A program made the position numbers and the translations under genes. This document shows, in pieces, positions 33,260-41,582 of a stretch of 64,000 bases of DNA. The first letter of the stretch is position 1, and every line of letters starts with the position of its first letter. The stretch comes from Streptomyces griseiscabiei (lineage in GTDB: Bacteria > Actinomycetota > Actinomycetes > Streptomycetales > Streptomycetaceae). The notes under the pieces are model-generated. The model was not told the DNA's origin, searched no databases, and saw only the letters and a program-made list of their open reading frames with translations. The DNA is taken from contig NZ_JAGJBZ010000001.1 of NCBI RefSeq assembly GCF_020010925.1, forward strand, positions 2,643,501 to 2,707,500. The letters are read 5' to 3'.

Positions 33260-34192
33260 ATGACCACCGCCGTGCCCACACGAACGCCCGCCGCCGCCCC
33301 CGACCGCCCGCGCCGCGCCACCGTCGACTGGCGGCTGCGGTTCGGCTTCCTCTCCCTCGTCTGGGGCTTCAGCTTCCTCCTGATCAAGGTGGGCACGCAG
33401 GCGTACGCGCCCTTCCAGGTCACCTTCGGGCGGCTGCTGTTCGGCACGCTGGTCCTCGCGGCGGCGATGGCGGTGAAGCGGCAGCCGCTGCCGCGCTCCC
33501 CGCGCACCTGGGGCCATCTCACCGTGGCGGCCTTCCTCCTCAACGCGCTGCCGTTCTCGCTGTTCGCCTACGCGGAGCTGACCATCCCGTCCACCCTGGC
33601 GGGCATCTGCAACGCCACCTCGCCCCTGTGGGGCATGGCCCTCTCCCTGGTCGCGCTCTCGGAGGACCGTCCGACACGGGTGCGGGTGGCCGGCCTCGGC
33701 CTCGGCTTCCTCGGTGTGCTCACCGTGCTCGGCGCCTGGCAGGGCTTCCACGGCGTGGACGCCACGGGCACCGCGCTGGCGCTGCTCGCCTCCCTCAGCT
33801 ATCCGGTCGGCTGGATCTACCTCCGTCGCACGCTGGCCGGCACCACGGACTCCCCGCTGTCCCTCACCGGTACCCAGCTCCTGCTGGCCACCGCTCAACT
33901 GGCCGTCGTCACCCCGCTGTTCACGACCCTGCCGACCAGCTTCCCGGTCCTTCCCCTGCTGGCGGTGATCACGCTGGGCGCCCTCGGCACGGGTGTCGCG
34001 ATGCTCCTGCAGTACGGCCTGGTCTCCGAGATCGGCCCGACGACCGCCCAGATGGTCACCTACCTCATCCCGGTCATCGCCACGGCCGCCGGTGTCGTCC
34101 TCCTCGGCGAACCCCTGGCCTGGACGACCCCGGTCGGCGCGGCGATCGTCCTGGCCGGCGCGGCCCTGACCCAGGCCCGCCCCCGCGCCTGA
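33260..34192 (+). CDS. EamA family (DMT) transporter
   Basis: The 310-residue inner-membrane protein has ten predicted helices in two EamA repeats: FLSLVWGFSFLLIKVGTQAY in the first, and ALLASLSYPVGWIYLRR opening the second. The pattern GEPLAWTTPVGAAIVLAGAA closes it. Drug/metabolite transporters of this type export amino acids or small metabolites. Probably controlled by the divergent LysR gene. Confidence 0.93.
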   Translation: MTTAVPTRTPAAAPDRPRRATVDWRLRFGFLSLVWGFSFLLIKVGTQAYAPFQVTFGRLLFGTLVLAAAMAVKRQPLPRSPRTWGHLTVAAFLLNALPFSLFAYAELTIPSTLAGICNATSPLWGMALSLVALSEDRPTRVRVAGLGLGFLGVLTVLGAWQGFHGVDATGTALALLASLSYPVGWIYLRRTLAGTTDSPLSLTGTQLLLATAQLAVVTPLFTTLPTSFPVLPLLAVITLGALGTGVAMLLQYGLVSEIGPTTAQMVTYLIPVIATAAGVVLLGEPLAWTTPVGAAIVLAGAALTQARPRA

Positions 34193-34206
34193 ACCGAGGG
34201 GCACGC

Positions 34207-35538
34207 TCAGACGTACCCGCCGCCCGCCGACACTCCGCCCGCTCCGGGCCCGACCGCCGAGGCGACCGCGTCCGCCAGCCTCCCGATGTCCTCCTCGGTG
34301 AGGGTGGAGACCGTGATCCGGATGCCCTGCGGGGCGTTCATCCGGAAGCGCGCGCCGGGCGCGACGGCCCAGCCGGCGTGCAGCAGCCGGGCGACCGCGC
34401 CGGTCTCGTCGGGGACCCTGATCCACACGTTCATCCCGCTGACGCCGTACGCCTCGACCCCGCGCCGGGCGAGCGCGTCGATCAGCGCCTCCCTCCGCCG
34501 CCCGTACGCGGCGGCCACGGCCGGGGCGTCCACCGCCCCGCCTGACCACAGCCGTACGACGGCCCGCTGCACCAGCCGGCTCACCCAGCCCGGCCCCAGC
34601 CGCTGCCGTCCCCGCACCCGGTCGACGGTGACGGCGTCCCCGGTGAGCACCGCGAGCCGCAGGTCGGGGCCGTACGCCTTGGCGACCGACCGTACGAAGG
34701 CCCAGCTGTGGGTGACCCCGGCCAGTGGGTGCAGGGGCTGGTCGACGATCCGGTAGCCGTGGTCGTCCTCGACGAGCAGGGTCTCGGGGTGCCCCCTCAG
34801 CACGGACCGCAGGGCACGCGCGCGTGCGGGGCCGACGGCCGCACCGGTCGGGTTCTGGGCCCGGTCGGTGACGATCAGGGCCCGCGCCCCGGCCGCCAGC
34901 GCCCCGCGTACGTCGTCGGGGAGCGGCCCGTCGTCGTCGACGCCGACCGGGACGACACGCAGCCCGAGCGCCGGGACGAGATCGAGCACGCTCCCCCAGC
35001 CCGGGTCCTCCACGGCGACGGCGTCCCCGGGTTTGAGGTGGGCGGCCAGGATCCGTTCGATGGCGTCGAGCGATCCGGAGGTGACGGCGACCGGCCCGTC
35101 CGGCACCCCGTCGGCGTCCAGCTCGGCCCGCGCGATCCGCGCCAACTCGGGCTCCACGGCTCCCGATCCATAGAGCACCGGCTCACGGTCGCCCTGCTCG
35201 GCGGCGACGGCGAACGCCTCCGCCAGCCGCGGCAGCAGAGCGGTGTCGGGATTGCCGTCAGCGAGGTCCCGCACCCCGTCCGGCACCTCGACCCGGATGT
35301 ACTCGCGCCCGGTCGTCGCGGGCCGGGACCGCACCCGGCTCCCCCGCCGGCCGGCGGTCTCGATGACCCCGCGCTCGCGCAGCGTGCGATAGGCGGCCGC
35401 GACGGTGTTCGGATTCACTCCGAGTCGCTCCGCCAACTCCCGCATGGGCGGAAGCAGTTGGCCGGGCTCCAGCTCGCCCGCCCCCACCGCCTGCTCGACG
35501 CTCGCCGCGATCTCGGCTGCACGCCGCCCAACGATCAT
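34207..35538 (-). CDS. MocR-type regulator (GntR HTH fused to aminotransferase)
   Basis: The 443-residue protein has an N-terminal GntR winged helix (LLPPMRELAERLGVNPNTVA, then AAYRTLRERGVIETAGRRGS). A fold type I aminotransferase domain from about residue 85 has TDRAQNPTGAAVG, LLVEDDHGYRI and the PLP lysine in SVAKAYGPDLRLAV. MocR proteins such as PdxR sense pyridoxal phosphate. ATG 35536-35538 is preceded by a perfect AGGAGG. It is divergent from a PNPOx-like gene, with a 12-bp palindrome between them. Confidence 0.93.
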   Translation of the reverse strand: MIVGRRAAEIAASVEQAVGAGELEPGQLLPPMRELAERLGVNPNTVAAAYRTLRERGVIETAGRRGSRVRSRPATTGREYIRVEVPDGVRDLADGNPDTALLPRLAEAFAVAAEQGDREPVLYGSGAVEPELARIARAELDADGVPDGPVAVTSGSLDAIERILAAHLKPGDAVAVEDPGWGSVLDLVPALGLRVVPVGVDDDGPLPDDVRGALAAGARALIVTDRAQNPTGAAVGPARARALRSVLRGHPETLLVEDDHGYRIVDQPLHPLAGVTHSWAFVRSVAKAYGPDLRLAVLTGDAVTVDRVRGRQRLGPGWVSRLVQRAVVRLWSGGAVDAPAVAAAYGRRREALIDALARRGVEAYGVSGMNVWIRVPDETGAVARLLHAGWAVAPGARFRMNAPQGIRITVSTLTEEDIGRLADAVASAVGPGAGGVSAGGGYV

Positions 35539-35564
35539 ATATCCTCCTAGCACAAACAAGATTA

Positions 35565-35576
35565 TGCACTAGTGCA
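35565..35576. promoter_or_regulatory. Perfect palindrome, candidate MocR operator
   Basis: tgcactagtgca is a perfect 12-bp dyad in the 50-base gap between the MocR gene and the PNPOx-like gene, only three bases from the ribosome site of the latter. Its position suits autoregulation together with control of the divergent gene. Confidence 0.55.
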
Positions 35577-35588
35577 ATGGAGAACGCA

Positions 35589-36287
35589 ATGACGGGGACC
35601 CAGCAGCCGACGACACCAGAGCAGACGCCATCGCCCGCCGCGTACACCCCCACCGCCCGCACCGTCCCCACCCGGTCCGCGCAGAAGGCCGCGTACGACA
35701 GGGAGCTGGTGCACGCGATACTCGACGAGGGGTACGTCTGCCATCTCGGCTTCGTCCGCGACGGCGCGCCGGTGGTGCTGCCGACCCTGTACGCCCGGGT
35801 CGGCGAGACGCTCTATGTACACGGTTCGACGGGCTCGCGCCCCCTGCGCATGACGGGCCAGGCCGACCCGGGCCTCCCGGTCTGCCTCACGGTCACACAT
35901 GTGGACGCGCTGATCCTGGCCCGCTCCGGCTTCCACCACTCGATCAACTACCGCTCGGTGGTGGTGCACGGCATCGCCCACCAGGTCACCGACCCGCAGG
36001 AGCGGCGGATCGCCCTGGACGCCCTCGTCGACCATGTCGTACCGGGCCGCTCGCGGGACTCCCGGCCCGCCAACGGCAAGGAGTTCGCGGCCACCGCCGT
36101 GATCCGCCTCGACCTGGACGAGGTCTCCGCCAAGACCCGTACCGGCGGCGTCAACGACGAACCCGAAGACCTCTCCCTCCCCCACTGGGCCGGCGTCGTC
36201 CCCCTCCGCAAGGGCTACGAGACCCCCGTCCCGGACCCGGACCTGGCCCCGGGCACGGAACTCCCGGACTATCTCAGGACGCTGTAG
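35589..36287 (+). CDS. Pyridoxamine 5'-phosphate oxidase family protein
   Basis: The 232-residue split-barrel flavoprotein contains AILDEGYVCHLGFVRDGAPV, LPTLYARVGETLYVHGSTGS, VCLTVTHVDALILARSGFHH and SINYRSVVVHG (FMN-phosphate-binding region of the PNPOx-like/NimA-type family). ATG 35589 has ggag six bases upstream; ATG 35577, directly abutting the palindrome, would need leaderless initiation. Divergence from a PLP-dependent MocR regulator suggests a role in B6 vitamer or related cofactor chemistry (inference). Confidence 0.9.
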   Translation: MTGTQQPTTPEQTPSPAAYTPTARTVPTRSAQKAAYDRELVHAILDEGYVCHLGFVRDGAPVVLPTLYARVGETLYVHGSTGSRPLRMTGQADPGLPVCLTVTHVDALILARSGFHHSINYRSVVVHGIAHQVTDPQERRIALDALVDHVVPGRSRDSRPANGKEFAATAVIRLDLDEVSAKTRTGGVNDEPEDLSLPHWAGVVPLRKGYETPVPDPDLAPGTELPDYLRTL

Positions 36288-36322
36288 GTCGAAGAGGCTG
36301 ACGGGACGATGGAGCGAAGGGG

Positions 36323-36360
36323 CCGCGCCCCGTAAGGGGCGCGGGGAACCGCGCGAGCGA
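36323..36360 (+). terminator. GC hairpin repeat, copy 2
   Basis: ccgcgcccc (36323-36331) and ggggcgcgg (36336-36344) pair around gtaa; the tail ggaaccgcgcgagc is the same as that of the 13716 copy. It lies between convergent genes and is likely a bidirectional terminator belonging to a widespread Streptomyces repeat. Confidence 0.7.
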
Positions 36361-36404
36361 CCACACTCGACCCGCGTCCCGAAGACCACCCGCCCCCGAC
36401 GACA

Positions 36405-37406
36405 TCACCGCCCCCGCCCCACCGACAGCTCGGCTTCGACCCCTTCCCCACCGGACGCCACCTTCCGGGACTCCCCCTTCCCCGGGGCGACCCGCTGCGC
36501 GACGAACGCCCCGACCAGCACCACCACCCCGCCCACGATCTGCGGAGCGGACAGGTGCTCCCCCAGCAGGGCCCACGCCAGCATGATCGCGACAACCGCC
36601 TCAAGGCATCCCACGACCCCCGCCACCTGCGGAGACAGCCGCCGCACGGCCACCACCCCGGTGACGTACGCGACCACCGTGGCGAGCAGCACCACCCACG
36701 CGAGCAGCAGCCAGGCAGGCACGGCCGTCCCGTCCATCCACGCGGACCCGCCGAGCACGGCCCAGTCCATCCCCCACGGCCGGGCCACCACGGTGAGCAC
36801 CGCCGCCCCCACCAGCAGCCCGTAGGCGATGACCCCGAGCGGATCCGGCGCCTCGGCCCCCGCGTCGCTGCCCTGGTCGGACAGGACGAAGTACCCGGCC
36901 TGACAGCAGGCGGCCCCGAGCGCGAACAGCAGCCCCAGCGGGTCGAAGGTCAGCCCCGACCAGATCTCGACGACACAGGCGAGGCCGCCGACCGCGAGCA
37001 CGACCCCGACGGCGGCGGCCGGAGTCACCGGCCGCCGCTGCACGAACCGCACCCAGCCGAGGACCAGTGCCGGCCCGAGGTACTCCACGAGGAGGGCGAC
37101 ACCGACGGGGATGCGGGAGATCGACGCGAAGTAGAAGGCCTGCACACCGGCCACGGCGAACAGCCCGAACCCCACGAGCAGCGCGGGCCGGCGGACCACC
37201 AGATCCCGGTGGCGCACGGCGAGCGGCAGCATCACCAGCGCGGCGCCGACCACCCGCAGCCACACCACATGCAGCGGATCGAGCCCCGCCTCGATGAGCG
37301 GTTTGCCCGCGGTCCCCGATCCACCGAAGGCGAGGGCGGACCCCAGCGCGATCACCAGCCCGGCACCGCGCCCGCGGTGCGCCTGACTCCCCTGAGACGT
37401 ATGCAC
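36405..37406 (-). CDS. EamA family (DMT) transporter
   Basis: The 333-residue membrane protein has ten hydrophobic segments: GLVIALGSALAFGGSGTAGK opens repeat one, SISRIPVGVALLVEYLGPAL is the conserved EamA fourth helix, and LSPQVAGVVGCLEAVVAIML lies in repeat two. The C-terminus is cytoplasmic and charged. It has RhtA-type features and probably exports a small metabolite. Single gene with no adjacent regulator on its promoter side. Confidence 0.92.
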   Translation of the reverse strand: MHTSQGSQAHRGRGAGLVIALGSALAFGGSGTAGKPLIEAGLDPLHVVWLRVVGAALVMLPLAVRHRDLVVRRPALLVGFGLFAVAGVQAFYFASISRIPVGVALLVEYLGPALVLGWVRFVQRRPVTPAAAVGVVLAVGGLACVVEIWSGLTFDPLGLLFALGAACCQAGYFVLSDQGSDAGAEAPDPLGVIAYGLLVGAAVLTVVARPWGMDWAVLGGSAWMDGTAVPAWLLLAWVVLLATVVAYVTGVVAVRRLSPQVAGVVGCLEAVVAIMLAWALLGEHLSAPQIVGGVVVLVGAFVAQRVAPGKGESRKVASGGEGVEAELSVGRGR

Positions 37407-37496
37407 CGGCTCATGATGACAGCCGACGACAGGAGCGTCACCCCCAATGACACCTGTCTCGCCAGCTGGACTCCAGGTGGGCGCGGCTCAACGCGC

Positions 37497-38078
37497 TCAG
37501 TCCCGGCCCACGACGCCCCCTCGAACCCGCTCCACCTCCACCTCCGCCCCTTCGCCCCGGCCTTCCCCGGTGTCGGCGATCCGCCGCGCCACCACCGCGG
37601 CATCGACGCCCACGCCGCCCATCACCTCCACGGCCCGCGACCCTCCGGCCGCGACCAGCACCGCGAGCAGGTCGAGGCCGTGGGCCGCCCGTCCGCCCCG
37701 GCGCACGGCACGGTCGTACGCCTGTGTCATCGCCCGCGCCGCCACGGGGGACCAGCCGGGGGTGCCCGGTGCCCCCGGGACGACACCGGCGTCCTCGAAG
37801 CCGATCTGCCAGCGCAGTCCGTAGCCGATGCTGCGCTGCACCAGATAGCCGAGCAGCCGGGCGACCTGCGTACCGTCGAAGACGGCGCGGACCTCGGGGT
37901 CGGACTCGATGAGCGAGTGCAGCAGATGGGCGGTGTCGATCTGCCGGTCCCCGTCGCGGAGGGCCCGTCTGCGCGCACCGGCGACCACCGAGGCCAGCTC
38001 GTCCGTGAGCCTGTCCTCGATCTCCACGTGGTCCGGACCATGGTCTACGGCCGACTGCCGGGGAATTCGGGATCGCAC
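37497..38078 (-). CDS. Clp N-domain protein
   Basis: The 193-residue protein carries a repeated Clp_N fold without AAA modules: DRLTDELASVVAGARRRALR, DGDRQIDTAHLLHSLIESDP, and later AARAMTQAYDRAVRRGGRAA with HGLDLLAVLVAAGGSRAVEV. Stand-alone Clp N-domain proteins may act as adaptor or stress proteins (ClpC1-like N domains in actinomycetes). The start is uncertain: GTG 38076-38078 has GAAGGG directly before it, while GTG 38025-38027 is nearer the domain. Confidence 0.8.
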   Translation of the reverse strand: MRSRIPRQSAVDHGPDHVEIEDRLTDELASVVAGARRRALRDGDRQIDTAHLLHSLIESDPEVRAVFDGTQVARLLGYLVQRSIGYGLRWQIGFEDAGVVPGAPGTPGWSPVAARAMTQAYDRAVRRGGRAAHGLDLLAVLVAAGGSRAVEVMGGVGVDAAVVARRIADTGEGRGEGAEVEVERVRGGVVGRD

Positions 38079-38274
38079 CCCTTCACCCCATCAGTCCCAC
38101 CGCCTCCGGGGCATCCACGAAAGGAAGCATCTTCGCGTCCGACACAGGTTGCGCGGGGCGGACCCCGGCCTCCTCCCTACGGATGAGATCCGATCGCTCC
38201 GCCTCAGGGGCGCGCGCCTGCTTGCCCCACGCCCCGCACGCAACCACGACGCACCGGCGCTCGTCCCTCAGCGC

Positions 38275-38463
38275 ATGGAGAGCGGGTGCTGGTTGGTGAC
38301 CCTGCCGGCGATCGACGGCAGACAGTACGTGTACCGGGTGTACGCCCCCCGGACCGCACGGCCCGCCGACCTCTTCTGGGAGGCCTGGCACTGCCACGAC
38401 GAGAGCCGGCTGCCGCGCGCGTGGGACCTGTTCGACGCGGCGCTGATCCGACGGGTGACATAG
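38275..38463 (+). CDS. Small hypothetical protein (62 aa)
   Basis: ATG 38275 opens MESGCWLVTLPAIDGRQYVY, then RVYAPRTARPADLFWEAWHC, ending in a basic tail. The amino-acid mix is protein-like and codon positions are strongly GC-biased. No family is known. The frame is open further upstream to 37909 but that part is the complement of the Clp gene. The preceding 190 bases hold no other gene. Confidence 0.5.
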   Translation: MESGCWLVTLPAIDGRQYVYRVYAPRTARPADLFWEAWHCHDESRLPRAWDLFDAALIRRVT

Positions 38464-38593
38464 GCGCGAGGCCGAACAGAGCCACCCCGGACGCTGCCTG
38501 ACGCTTCATCAGTATTGAATGTTCCCGCCCTCGCGACTACGTTCCGCGACACCACCGACCACCGACCACCGTCCGAGACGAAGGGGTTGTCGC

Positions 38594-39022
38594 ATGGCCG
38601 AAGTCAGCGCGGAGGCACGCATCGAGGCACCCGCCGAGCATGTCTGGGCCCGGCTCGTCGACTGGCCCGCGTACGGCGAGTGGAACACGACCCACACCGG
38701 CTTCCCCAAGGGCGGCCCGGACACCCTCGCGGTGGGCGGCACCTTCCAGGAGAACCTGCGGCTGATGGGCTTCCCGGCGGAGGTCGAGTGGACCATCGCC
38801 GAACTGGAACCCGCCCGGACGCTGGCCATCCAGGGCAAGGGCCCGATGGCCGTGGACCTCGCCACCCGCTACACCCTCACCCCCGAGGGCGACGCCACCC
38901 GGGTCCGTATCGACGGCCGGTTCACCGGCGCCGCCGTCTCCCTGATGGCGGGCAAGCTGAAGGACTCGGCGACGGCCGCGCTCGCCGAGTCCCTGCGCAA
39001 GCTGGGCGCCCTCGTGGTCTGA
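38594..39022 (+). CDS. SRPBCC family protein (polyketide cyclase/START-like)
   Basis: The 142-residue protein has the SRPBCC hot-dog-like cavity fold: SAEARIEAPAEHVWARLVDW, then PAYGEWNTTHTGFPKGG, WTIAELEPARTLAIQGKGPM and a long C-terminal helix GKLKDSATAALAESLRKLGA. It is a ligand-binding or cyclase-like protein; the ligand is unknown. ATG 38594 follows aagggg. Confidence 0.9.
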   Translation: MAEVSAEARIEAPAEHVWARLVDWPAYGEWNTTHTGFPKGGPDTLAVGGTFQENLRLMGFPAEVEWTIAELEPARTLAIQGKGPMAVDLATRYTLTPEGDATRVRIDGRFTGAAVSLMAGKLKDSATAALAESLRKLGALVV

Positions 39023-39112
39023 CCCCGCGCCCGCCGCACACCACCCACGCGCCCCGCACACACCCGCAGCCCGCAGACATCTGGACCGCCCCGCGGACAC
39101 CTGCCCACGCGA

Positions 39113-39144
39113 AAGCGCCCCGCGGAAACCTCCGCGGGGCGCTT
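39113..39144. terminator. Strong bidirectional terminator
   Basis: A 13-bp perfect stem aagcgccccgcgg (39113-39125) / ccgcggggcgctt (39132-39144) with a six-base loop lies between the convergent SRPBCC and PadR genes. Confidence 0.85.
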
Positions 39145-39183
39145 CCCTTCACCGATCACCCGGCTACCGCCTCAGCCGTCGCC

Positions 39184-39822
39184 TCAGTCCTCGTCGGCGA
39201 GGATCAGGTACAGCTTCTTGCGGGCCTCGTTGATCACCGTCAGCGCCTTGTCGCGCTGATCCTTGTCGCCGGTCTTCCAGACCTGACCGAACGCCTCCAT
39301 GAGACCGAAGCCGGCCTGCCGGATCTCGCTCAGCGCCTCCCAGTCGACCCCGCGCGAGGCCTCCTCCCAAGGTGCCTCGGGCCCCTCGTCGGCCGCGGTG
39401 CGACCGGCGTCGGTGAGCGAGAACAGCTTCTTGCCGCCCTCGGTCGCACTGGCGATCAGCCCCTCGTCCTCCAGCAGCTGGAGGGTGGGGTACACCGAAC
39501 CGGGGCTGGGCTTCCACGCCCCGCCACTGCGCTCGGCGATCTCCTGGATCATCTCGTAGCCGTGCATGGGCCTGTCCTTGAGGAGGGCCAGGATCGACGC
39601 GCGAACGTCGCCCCGCCGCGCCCTGCCCCTCGGTCCGCCTCGGCCGCGCCCACCCCAGGGGCCCCCACCGAACGGTCCGAACGGCCCGGGCCCACCATGG
39701 CCCGGCCCGAAGGGCCCGAAGGCGGCGCGCAGCGCCTCGGCGTCACCTCGGCCGTGGGGGTGCTCCCCACCACGGCGTCCATGTCCACGCTCGAATCCGA
39801 AGTCCTGTCCACGGGAACGCAT
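39184..39822 (-). CDS. PadR family transcriptional regulator
   Basis: The 212-residue protein has a Gly/Pro-rich, low-complexity N-terminus (GPFGPGHGGPGPFGPFGGGP). The PadR winged helix follows (ASILALLKDRPMHGYEMIQE, then GSVYPTLQLLEDEGLIASAT), then a C-terminal dimerisation helix (ALTVINEARKKLYLILADED). ATG 39822 has GGAG eight bases upstream. It is divergent from a HAD hydrolase; a cgatatatcg palindrome in between is a likely operator. Confidence 0.92.
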   Translation of the reverse strand: MRSRGQDFGFERGHGRRGGEHPHGRGDAEALRAAFGPFGPGHGGPGPFGPFGGGPWGGRGRGGPRGRARRGDVRASILALLKDRPMHGYEMIQEIAERSGGAWKPSPGSVYPTLQLLEDEGLIASATEGGKKLFSLTDAGRTAADEGPEAPWEEASRGVDWEALSEIRQAGFGLMEAFGQVWKTGDKDQRDKALTVINEARKKLYLILADED

Positions 39823-39865
39823 CGCAATCACTCCATTCCATCGTTGATCTGTCGCGATGCCTCAA

Positions 39866-39875
39866 CGATATATCG
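39866..39875. promoter_or_regulatory. Candidate PadR operator
   Basis: cgatatatcg is a perfect AT-rich palindrome in an otherwise GC-rich 109-base divergent gap. It lies 44 bases upstream of the PadR start; dyads of this kind are typical autoregulatory sites of actinobacterial PadR proteins. Confidence 0.5.
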
Positions 39876-39931
39876 GGACCTGTCGCCTGACAACCCCCGA
39901 TACACATCGCCGCCGTGATCTACTGCCGTGC

Positions 39932-40591
39932 GTGCCCCTACTGCTGCTCGACCTCGACAACACCCTGGTTGACCGTGACGCGGCCTTCCGCGACGCCGTG
40001 GCCGCCTTCCTCGCCGCGCACGGCCTGCCCGAAACCGACCTGGCGTGGGTGATGGCCGTCGACGCCGGCGGCTACACCCCGCGCGACGAGGTCGCCGCCG
40101 CGATGGCCGACCGCTACGCGGACGCGGTGCCGCCCGCCGCCGTCCGCACCCTGCTCGACACCGGCGCCGCGGACCGCGTGGTGCTCGCCCCCGCCGCTCG
40201 CGAGGCACTGGACCGGGCCCGGGCCGCCGGCTGGACCTGTGTGATCGTCACCAACGGCCGCACCGCCCAGCAGGAGGCCAAGATCCGCGCCACCGGCCTC
40301 GACCGTCTGGTCCGGGGCTGGGTCGTCTCCGAGGCCGTCGGCCACAAGAAACCGGTACCGGAGATCTTCCACGCCGCGGCCGCCACCGTCGGCCTCCCCC
40401 TGACCGGCGCCTGGGTCGTCGGCGACTCACCGCAGGCCGACATCGCGGGCGCCACCGGACTCGGCCTGCCCAGCGTGTGGGTGGCCAACGGCCGCACCTG
40501 GCCCGAGGACGCCCCCCGTCCCACCCACATCGCGGCCGACGTCACCGCGGCGATCGACCACGTCACCGGCACCCCGGGCCGACCGACCTGA
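39932..40591 (+). CDS. HAD family hydrolase
   Basis: The 219-residue HAD phosphatase-like protein shows motif I LLLDLDNTLVDRD, motif II CVIVTNGRTAQQ, the motif III Lys in VGHKKPVPEIF and motif IV WVVGDSPQADIAGATGLGLP. The helical cap lies between motifs I and II. Haloacid-dehalogenase or phosphoglycolate-phosphatase-like; the substrate is open. GTG 39932 is the first start before motif I. Confidence 0.92.
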   Translation: MPLLLLDLDNTLVDRDAAFRDAVAAFLAAHGLPETDLAWVMAVDAGGYTPRDEVAAAMADRYADAVPPAAVRTLLDTGAADRVVLAPAAREALDRARAAGWTCVIVTNGRTAQQEAKIRATGLDRLVRGWVVSEAVGHKKPVPEIFHAAAATVGLPLTGAWVVGDSPQADIAGATGLGLPSVWVANGRTWPEDAPRPTHIAADVTAAIDHVTGTPGRPT

Positions 40592-40678
40592 GCGGAGCGG
40601 CACACCCCGGCCGGCCGGGCAGGAGCCCGCCGCTCCCCCGCACCTCACCCCCCTCGACCCGCCCTCTAGGGTGCGGGA

Positions 40679-41458
40679 ATGATCTCCGACAGCTATCTCT
40701 CCGCACTGTTCTCGCTGGACGGCCGGGTCGCCGTGGTGACGGGCGGCAGCTCCGGCATCGGCAGGGCCATCGCCGGGGCCCTCGCCCGGGCAGGCGCACG
40801 CGTGGTGATCGTCGCGCGCAGGGAGGCGGAGCTGTCGGCCACGGTCGACGAGCTGACGGCGGACGGCTGCCGGGCGGCCGGGGTCAGCGGCGACCTGAGC
40901 ACCCGCGCCGGTGTGCGCGCGGCGGCCGAGCAGGCGGCCGACGCGTTCGGCGAGCCGGACATCCTCGTCAACAGCGCCGGCGTCAACCTGCGCCCACCAC
41001 TCAGCGAACTGGGCGAGGACGTGTGGGACACCACCATGGCCGTGAACCTGGACGCGCCCTTCCTGCTGGGCCAGCGCTTCGGCCCCGGCATGGCCGAGCG
41101 GGGCTACGGCCGCATCATCCACATCACCTCCCAGCAGGCGCACCGGGCGTTCGTCCGCAGTGGCGCGTACGGCGTCTCCAAGGGCGCGCTGGAGTCACTG
41201 GCCCGGTCGCAGGCCGAGGAGTGGTCACCCCACGGCGTCACCTGCAACACCCTGGTCCCCGGCTTCGTCCCGACCCCGCTGAACACCCGGCTGTCGTCCG
41301 ACCCGGAGAAGGTGGCCGCCCTCGCCGCGCGCACCCTGGCCGGCCGCAACGGCCTGGCCGACGACTTCGCCGGAGCGGCGGTGTTCCTGGCGGGCCGCTC
41401 CGCCGGCTACATCACCGGGCAGTCGATCTGCGTGGACGGCGGCTTCTCGGTCCACTGA
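40679..41458 (+). CDS. SDR family oxidoreductase
   Basis: The 259-residue SDR has VAVVTGGSSGIGRAI, VNSAGVNLRPPLSEL, IIHITSQQAHRAFVRSGAYG (catalytic Ser and Tyr), GVSKGALESLARSQ and a closing YITGQSICVDGG. Gluconate-5-dehydrogenase-like in layout. Single gene, started at ATG 40679. Confidence 0.93.
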   Translation: MISDSYLSALFSLDGRVAVVTGGSSGIGRAIAGALARAGARVVIVARREAELSATVDELTADGCRAAGVSGDLSTRAGVRAAAEQAADAFGEPDILVNSAGVNLRPPLSELGEDVWDTTMAVNLDAPFLLGQRFGPGMAERGYGRIIHITSQQAHRAFVRSGAYGVSKGALESLARSQAEEWSPHGVTCNTLVPGFVPTPLNTRLSSDPEKVAALAARTLAGRNGLADDFAGAAVFLAGRSAGYITGQSICVDGGFSVH

Positions 41459-41582
41459 CCGGCCGTGCCGACGCCGTACGCGGCCTCACGCCCCGGCCGA
41501 CACCGACTGGCCTCCGAAATCCGGTCCACCTTCCTGGAATTGGCCTTGGCCCGCGGCTCCGCCGACCGCCTAGCGTCGACCC

